Below are positions 14,313-18,194 of a stretch of 18,194 nt of DNA, one piece after another. The notes beneath the pieces were generated by a model that saw nothing but the letters and a program-made list of their open reading frames with translations, was not told the DNA's origin and searched no databases. The stretch is from JAJTHJ01 sp046316025 (GTDB taxonomy: Bacteria; Pseudomonadota; Gammaproteobacteria; Burkholderiales; Burkholderiaceae_F). The translations under genes and the position numbers were made by a program. The stretch's first letter is position 1. Every line of letters starts with the position of its first letter. The stretch lies in assembly GCA_046316025.1 (NCBI GenBank), contig JBKCXU010000015.1, positions 1 to 18,194 on the forward strand, in the 5' to 3' direction.

Positions 14313-14894
14313 ATGAACCATAGAAGTTTGCTTGCTGCTGTGGCGTCTTGCGTCGCTGGCGTCGCTTTGGCCGCTACATTTGGGCCGTTCAAGATGTCGG
14401 ATTGGCCCTCAGGGTTTTGGGGAAATTACGGCCCTGAGTATCAAACGTACTCATCTGATATTAATGCAGAATACGAGGCCGCAATGGCCTTTAATTCGAG
14501 CTACCTTTCAAGACCAGGAGGCCCACTTTGGTCGAAGGGCGCTCAGCCTGGAGATATGGTTAGAATTGCATATAGAGATGGTGTAACGGTAGAATTCGAG
14601 CTTCCGGCCATCGGGGCGGTTTGTTCGCTCCAGTTGAATGGGCGTAAGTGTGGTTTTTCCCCTGGCACTCCATTAATATTTAAAAAAGTAGTGAGATCGA
14701 CTTCGGAGCGCGCCTCTGTTCGTCGAGTTTATGAGCAGTGTGTGCCCATTGCGAGTTTTATGTCGATTCCGACGGGTTTCTGGAGCCAATCGGTCTCTTT
14801 CGGTGTGTCTGGCGTTACGGTGACGGCGTTTTGGGTAAACACGGGCGCGGTACAGGTTAGCGTGCCGAGTTCAGGCAGGTGTGTCTATCTATAA
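14313..14894 (+). CDS. Hypothetical exported protein flanked by inverted MITE copies
   Basis: The function is not recognised. The 193-residue protein has a clear cleavable signal peptide (MNHRSLLAAVASCVAGVALAA, cleavage after ALA or ALAA near residue 20). The mature part of about 172 residues is rich in Ser, Gly, Val and aromatic residues, with WPSGFWGNYGPEYQTY near its start and a beta-rich C-terminus (SVSFGVSGVTVTAFWV, VQVSVPSSGRCVYL). Four mature cysteines (AVCSL, RKCGF, EQCVP, GRCVY) could form two disulfides, fitting a periplasmic or secreted place. A strong GAGGGAG site supports the start. Base composition is lower in G+C than the host genes. It lies between two MITE copies in opposite orientation, so the unit may have moved, or been activated, with them. 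Confidence 0.7.
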   Translation: MNHRSLLAAVASCVAGVALAATFGPFKMSDWPSGFWGNYGPEYQTYSSDINAEYEAAMAFNSSYLSRPGGPLWSKGAQPGDMVRIAYRDGVTVEFELPAIGAVCSLQLNGRKCGFSPGTPLIFKKVVRSTSERASVRRVYEQCVPIASFMSIPTGFWSQSVSFGVSGVTVTAFWVNTGAVQVSVPSSGRCVYL

Positions 14895-14971
14895 GAAGTT
14901 CGTAGACTGAAATTAGGTCAATGCTGTTTTCTTGGAAGCTGTGGCAAGTAGATGACGCATAAGACCGTGAA

Positions 14972-15246
14972 GCCTTTGTTGCAATTTGCGTGGGTAAACG
15001 GGCTACGAGGCGACGCGCCCCGGGGTTTCGGGGCGCGCTTGCCCGGGCGCGGAGTTAAGAGCGCGCGAACGCGCGGCGAAGCGATTCCTTGACGCCGCAA
15101 CTCGGCGAACATGCTCTGAAATGGCAGTGACCGAGACAGTTTGCGAGCGCGACCTTGGAAGCAAAGAGCGTCCGCCGTAGGTTCACGTCCCGATGGTCTA
15201 GTGCCGCATCGTGAAAAACGTCGTCCACTCAAATTTCAATAGAGCC
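14972..15246 (-). mobile_element. MITE-like element, copy 2 (275 bp), perfect 8-bp target duplication
   Basis: The element is flanked on both sides by ACCGTGAA (14964-14971 and 15247-15254), a perfect 8-bp duplication that fixes its ends. Terminal inverted repeats: left GCCTTTGTTGCAATTTGCGT; right, on the other strand, GGCTCTATTGAAATTTGAGT. It is oriented opposite to copy 1. A perfect 9-bp stem (CGCGCCCCG 15014-15022 with CGGGGCGCG 15029-15037) lies near the left end. It encodes no transposase. GGCTCT-type ends with 8-bp duplications occur in families such as ISL3 and IS1595, so a relative of one of these might supply the transposase; this is only a suggestion. Confidence 0.92.
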
Positions 15247-15303
15247 ACCGTGAAACACCTTTATCGGCTGGCCGCTGCCGTTCACCGATCACGGATCACT
15301 GAC

Positions 15304-16275
15304 ATGCTCTCCCGCACCGCCGATCACCTGTTCTGGATGGCCCGTTACGTCGAGCGGGCCGAGAACACCGCGCGCATGCTCGACGTGAACGTCTCCACAT
15401 CGCTGCTGCCGCAGACGGCCGAGGAAGCCGAGCGCGGTTGGCGGGCGATGCTCGGCATCAGCGAGCTGCAAGCCGCCTACGACGACCGCCACGCGGCGCT
15501 CACCGCTCGCGAGGTGATCGACTTCATGGCGCGCGACCCCGACAACCCTTCGTCGATCTACTGCTGCCTGCAAGCCGCCCGCGAAAACGCCCGCGCGGTG
15601 CGCGGCGCACTGACCACCGAAGTCTGGGAAACCCACAACGACACCTGGCTCGAACTGCAACGTCATCTGCGCAGCGGCCTGTTGGAGCGCGACCCGCAGC
15701 AGTTCTTCGAGTGGGTCAAGTTCCGCTCGCACCAGTCGCGCGGGGTGACGATCGGCACCATGCTCAAGGACGAGGCGTTTTACTTCGCGCGGCTCGGCAC
15801 CTTCCTGGAGCGGGCCGACAACACCGCGCGGCTGATCGACGTGAAGTTTCACGAAACCGCGCCCGCCTCGTTCGTCGCCGCGCCCGAGGACGAAGGCATC
15901 GACCATCACCGCGACTTCTACTACTGGGCGGCGATTTTGCGTTCGGTCTCCGGCTTCGAGGTCTACCGCAAGGTCTACCGCGACGTGATCACGCCGCCGC
16001 GCGTGGCGCAACTGCTGATCCTGCGGGCCGACATGCCGCGCTCTATGGCCAACTGCCTGAACGAGGTCTGCATCAATCTGGAGAAGGTACGCAACAGCCG
16101 CTCGCGCGAGACCGAACGCCGCGCCGGCCTGCTGCGCGCGGAGTTGCAGTACGGGCGGATCGAAGACATCGAGGCCCAGGGTCTGCACGTCTTCTTGACC
16201 CGCTTCATGGAGCGGATCGGCGATCTGGGGTCGCGCATCAGCCAGGACTTTCTGGTGCCGTTGGCGGCGGAGTAG
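15304..16275 (+). CDS. Alpha-E domain protein (DUF403)
   Basis: Helical protein of the alpha-E family, 323 residues, normally encoded beside the circularly permuted ATP-grasp ligase and believed to act with it in peptide synthesis. Its exact role is unknown. The family start MLSRTADHLFWMARYVERAENTARML is intact, followed by WRAMLGISE, NPSSIYCCLQAARENARAVRG, FYFARLGTFLERADNTARLID and FLTRFMERIGDLGSRISQDFL. The frame is open upstream to 15211, inside MITE copy 2, but those 31 residues are not part of the family; ATG 15304 is the right start. The MITE ends only 57 bases upstream, so the gene has lost its usual link to the ATP-grasp gene. Transglutaminase follows after a REP palindrome. Confidence 0.93.
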   Translation: MLSRTADHLFWMARYVERAENTARMLDVNVSTSLLPQTAEEAERGWRAMLGISELQAAYDDRHAALTAREVIDFMARDPDNPSSIYCCLQAARENARAVRGALTTEVWETHNDTWLELQRHLRSGLLERDPQQFFEWVKFRSHQSRGVTIGTMLKDEAFYFARLGTFLERADNTARLIDVKFHETAPASFVAAPEDEGIDHHRDFYYWAAILRSVSGFEVYRKVYRDVITPPRVAQLLILRADMPRSMANCLNEVCINLEKVRNSRSRETERRAGLLRAELQYGRIEDIEAQGLHVFLTRFMERIGDLGSRISQDFLVPLAAE

Positions 16276-16290
16276 TTTCTTCGACGTCGC

Positions 16291-16362
16291 GTCATTTCCG
16301 CGGAAGCGGGAATCCAGCACTGGTGGCGAAAACCGCTGGGTTCCCGCTTTCGCGGGAACGAC
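16291..16362. repeat. REP-type palindrome (GTCATTTCCGC...), copy 2
   Basis: Mirror-image arms: GTCATTTCCGCGGAAGCGGG at the left and CCCGCTTTCGCGGGAACGAC at the right, with ATCCAGC and GCTGGGT inside. It is the same family as 7555-7622. It lies between the alpha-E and transglutaminase genes and probably folds in the mRNA. Confidence 0.8.
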
Positions 16363-16394
16363 AGCGTGAAGCGCACGCTTTCGAAGCGCAGCAA

Positions 16395-17213
16395 GTGCTC
16401 TACGCCATCCTCCACCACACCGTCTACCGCTACAGCCCACCCGCCGCGGCGACGGTGCAGTTGCTACGACTTACCCCGCGCGCCGAGCCGCACCAGCGGT
16501 CGCAACGCTGGCGGCTGCATGCGCCGGGCAAACTCGCCGCCGGCTCCGACGGCTATGGCAACGCCACCCACACGCTGACGCACCGCGCGCCGCACGCGGA
16601 ACTCGCCATCGAAGTGCGCGGCGAAATCGAAGTCGATGCGCTGCGCGACGGCCGGCTTGACGAAACACGCGGCCTGCCGCCGCAGGTCTTCCTCGCCGCC
16701 ACCATGTACACGCTGGCGGACGCAGCGGTCGCCGAGTTTGCCCACCGCCACCTGCGCGGCGCCACCGCCGCAGCACTGATGGACTTCGCGCTCGCCGTGT
16801 CCGACACGGTCAGGTACACGCCCGGCGCCACCGACGTGAACACCACCGCCGCGCAGGCGCTCGCTCTGCGCCGCGGCGTATGCCAGGACCAGGCGCATCT
16901 CTTTCTCGCCGCCTGCCGCGCGCGCGACGTGCCGGCGCGCTACGTGTCCGGCTACTACTACACAACCAGGACGCCGCACGCGGCCAGCCACGCCTGGGTC
17001 GATGCGTGGACGAGCGACCACGGCTGGGTGTCGTTCGACATCACGCACCGCTGCTTTGCCGGCAATGCGCTGGTGCGGCTGGCGGTCGGGCGCGACTACG
17101 CCAGCGCCGCTCCCGTGCGCGGCGTGCGCTATGGCGGCGGGGCGGAGACGCTGGAGGTGCGCGTTAACATGCGCCCGCTTCATGTCGATGGCGCCGAGGA
17201 CGCTTCCCGATGA
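16395..17213 (+). CDS. Transglutaminase-like cysteine peptidase family protein
   Basis: Papain-fold protein of 272 residues. The N-terminal part (LYAILHHTVYRYSPP) is the beta-sandwich typical of bacterial transglutaminase-like proteins. The catalytic triad is complete: Cys163 in RRGVCQDQAHLF, His199 in AASHAWVDAW and Asp215 in WVSFDITHR. Such proteins hydrolyse or form isopeptide bonds; in this operon the enzyme is thought to process the peptide made by the ATP-grasp/alpha-E pair. The start is GTG at 16395, because the family begins at MLYxI and no ATG is available; upstream open frame is the REP palindrome and alpha-E shadow. Its TGA overlaps the ATG of the Anbu gene (ATGA, 17210-17213), so the two are coupled. 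Confidence 0.92.
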   Translation: MLYAILHHTVYRYSPPAAATVQLLRLTPRAEPHQRSQRWRLHAPGKLAAGSDGYGNATHTLTHRAPHAELAIEVRGEIEVDALRDGRLDETRGLPPQVFLAATMYTLADAAVAEFAHRHLRGATAAALMDFALAVSDTVRYTPGATDVNTTAAQALALRRGVCQDQAHLFLAACRARDVPARYVSGYYYTTRTPHAASHAWVDAWTSDHGWVSFDITHRCFAGNALVRLAVGRDYASAAPVRGVRYGGGAETLEVRVNMRPLHVDGAEDASR

Positions 17214-18088
17214 CTTATTGCGTGGCGATGCGGCTGGACGCCGGCCTCGTCTTTCTGGGCGACTCGCGTACCAATGCGGGGGTCGATCACATCTCGACCT
17301 TCCGCAAGATGACTGTGTTCGAGCATCCCGGCGAACGGCTGCTGGTGCTGCTGGCGGCGGGCAACCTGGCGATCACGCAGTCGGTGCGGCAGATCGTCTG
17401 CGAGCGGGTGGGGCCGGAGCAACACAGCCTGTGGACAGTGCCGACGCTCTTCGAGGCGGCGCGCATCGTAGGCCGAGCGGTGCGCGAGGTGCACGCGCGC
17501 GACGGCGCGGCGCTGAAGGAAGCCGGCATCGAGTTCAACTGCAACTTCATCCTGGGCGGGCAGATTCGCGGCGAGGCGATGCGCCTGTTCCACATCTACG
17601 CGGCCGGCAATTTCATCGAAGCCACGCCGGAGAACCCGTACTTCCAGATCGGCGAGTCCAAGTACGGCAAGCCGATCGTCGACCGTGTGGTCACCCCCGC
17701 CACGGGGCTGGACGAGGCCGCCAAGTGCGCGCTGATCTCGATGGACTCCACGCTGCGCTCGAACATCTCGGTCGGGCTGCCGCTCGACCTTCTGGTCTAC
17801 GAGACCGATGCGCTGCGGGTGACCAAGTTCGTGCAGATCGACGGCAATAACCAGTACATGCAGATGATCCGCAACACCTGGGGCGCGCGGCTAAAGCAGG
17901 TGTTCCAGGAGATTCCCGACCCCAGCTGGCGCGACGCGCAGCTCGCCCCCGGCGCGCCGCGGTTGGAGACCGAACCGACCCATCCGGTGCGTGCGCCGCT
18001 GCCGGCGGCGCTGGCCGCCGACGTGCGCGCGGGGGAGGCGCCGGTGCAGTTGGTGGCGCAGGGGGGTGGGGTGGGGGCGTTGGGGTAG
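17210..18088 (+). CDS. Anbu-type proteasome-like peptidase (Ntn hydrolase)
   Basis: Self-compartmentalising protease homologue of the proteasome beta subunit and HslV. Met1 is followed directly by Thr (MTYCVAM), the expected catalytic nucleophile after Met removal. The core shows LGDSRTNAGVDHISTFRKM, with the Asp and Lys (residues 18 and 33 counting Met) placed like Asp17 and Lys33 of proteasomes. Further family motifs are LLAAGNLAITQSV, FNCNFILGGQI, GESKYGKPIVDR and CALISMDSTLRSNISVGLPLDLLVY. Anbu forms open spiral assemblies in the species examined; its substrate is unknown. At 292 residues it is longer than the usual 240 or so because of a Pro/Ala-rich tail after about residue 245. It is translationally coupled to the transglutaminase gene. 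Confidence 0.93.
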   Translation: MTYCVAMRLDAGLVFLGDSRTNAGVDHISTFRKMTVFEHPGERLLVLLAAGNLAITQSVRQIVCERVGPEQHSLWTVPTLFEAARIVGRAVREVHARDGAALKEAGIEFNCNFILGGQIRGEAMRLFHIYAAGNFIEATPENPYFQIGESKYGKPIVDRVVTPATGLDEAAKCALISMDSTLRSNISVGLPLDLLVYETDALRVTKFVQIDGNNQYMQMIRNTWGARLKQVFQEIPDPSWRDAQLAPGAPRLETEPTHPVRAPLPAALAADVRAGEAPVQLVAQGGGVGALG

Positions 18089-18194
18089 TCGACTTGTTGG
18101 ACACCCCACTTACGAGCAGGCGGTCTTCCCTCCCCCCCACCCCTCACCCCGGGGGGGGGGGGGGTGTGTCCCAGCCCCACCCGGGGAGGGTGGC
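18089..18194. other. Low-complexity C/G region at the window end
   Basis: No gene. Runs of C (TCCCTCCCCCCCACCCCTC) are followed by a stretch of about fourteen G at 18151-18164 and then CCCACCCGGGGAGGGTGG. It resembles the other G+C-rich inverted repeats (8541, 11256). The unusually long G run may be an assembly or sequencing artefact, and no function is assigned. Confidence 0.5.

Noticed and set aside
14021..14323. Small protein frames in the first MITE and in the second (14918-15232, minus)
   Set aside because: They resemble each other only because the two repeats are homologous; they are Arg/Ser-rich, have no ribosome binding site, and lie inside non-coding element sequence.
14003..15246. 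attC sites or a CRISPR array
   Set aside because: The repeats are about 280 bp with 8-bp target duplications and lack RYYYAAC/GTTRRRY core pairs; there are no short regularly spaced repeats.
15211..15303. Longer alpha-E gene starting inside the MITE
   Set aside because: The added 31 residues come from the MITE and spacer; the family starts at MLSRTADHLFW, encoded from 15304.
15438..16394. 591-codon frame ending with the transglutaminase
   Set aside because: The first 319 codons are a shadow of alpha-E plus the REP repeat; the transglutaminase family begins at the GTG at 16395.

Overview
The window is high-G+C proteobacterial chromosome, most likely from a betaproteobacterium. This is an inference from the protein families and gene order (a lolC-type/lolD pair, DUF2062, TatD, ComEC, and an ATP-grasp/alpha-E/transglutaminase/Anbu cluster). 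No rRNA, tRNA or CRISPR array was recognised. Two blocks of core genes are each interrupted by foreign DNA whose boundaries can be read in the sequence.

Left part (1-3603): the 5' end of a membrane protein resembling the sterol desaturase/fatty acid hydroxylase family (minus strand, runs off the window), a GNAT acetyltransferase, a small predicted lipoprotein, and the lipoprotein-sorting ABC transporter pair lolC/lolD, which overlap by 8 bp and are co-transcribed.

First accessory block (about 3604-6600): four short genes unrelated to each other, all on the plus strand and lower in G+C than the flanks, separated by integron-type attC recombination sites. Two attC sites are complete (4605-4673 and 5128-5256). 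A third has only a good right-hand core (5821-5827) and is disrupted by two copies of a GGGGCCAGGCCCC repeat. A fourth has only the left-hand core (6424-6430). No integron integrase is visible, so this looks like a cluster of attC sites lacking an integrase (CALIN). The cassettes encode an unknown soluble protein, two small membrane proteins and a cold-shock domain/membrane helix/excalibur fusion.

Middle part (6601-11171): on the minus strand, DUF2062 overlaps an unknown 117-residue membrane protein by 4 bp. On the plus strand are a TatD-family metal-dependent hydrolase and the DNA-uptake channel ComEC. G+C-rich hairpin repeats lie around these genes, and one of them appears to have been translated into a C-terminal tail of the TatD protein.

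Right part (11472-18088): the ATP-grasp, alpha-E, transglutaminase and Anbu (proteasome-like) genes. Together they are thought to make and remove a peptide modification whose target is unknown. Between the ATP-grasp and alpha-E genes lies a 2.4-kb island with two lower-G+C genes of unknown function and two related 275-285 bp elements in opposite orientation. The elements have terminal inverted repeats and 8-bp target duplications (perfect for the second, 7 of 8 for the first), as expected for non-autonomous transposable elements (MITEs). They bracket a small exported protein gene. The window ends in a low-complexity run of G that may be a sequencing or assembly artefact.
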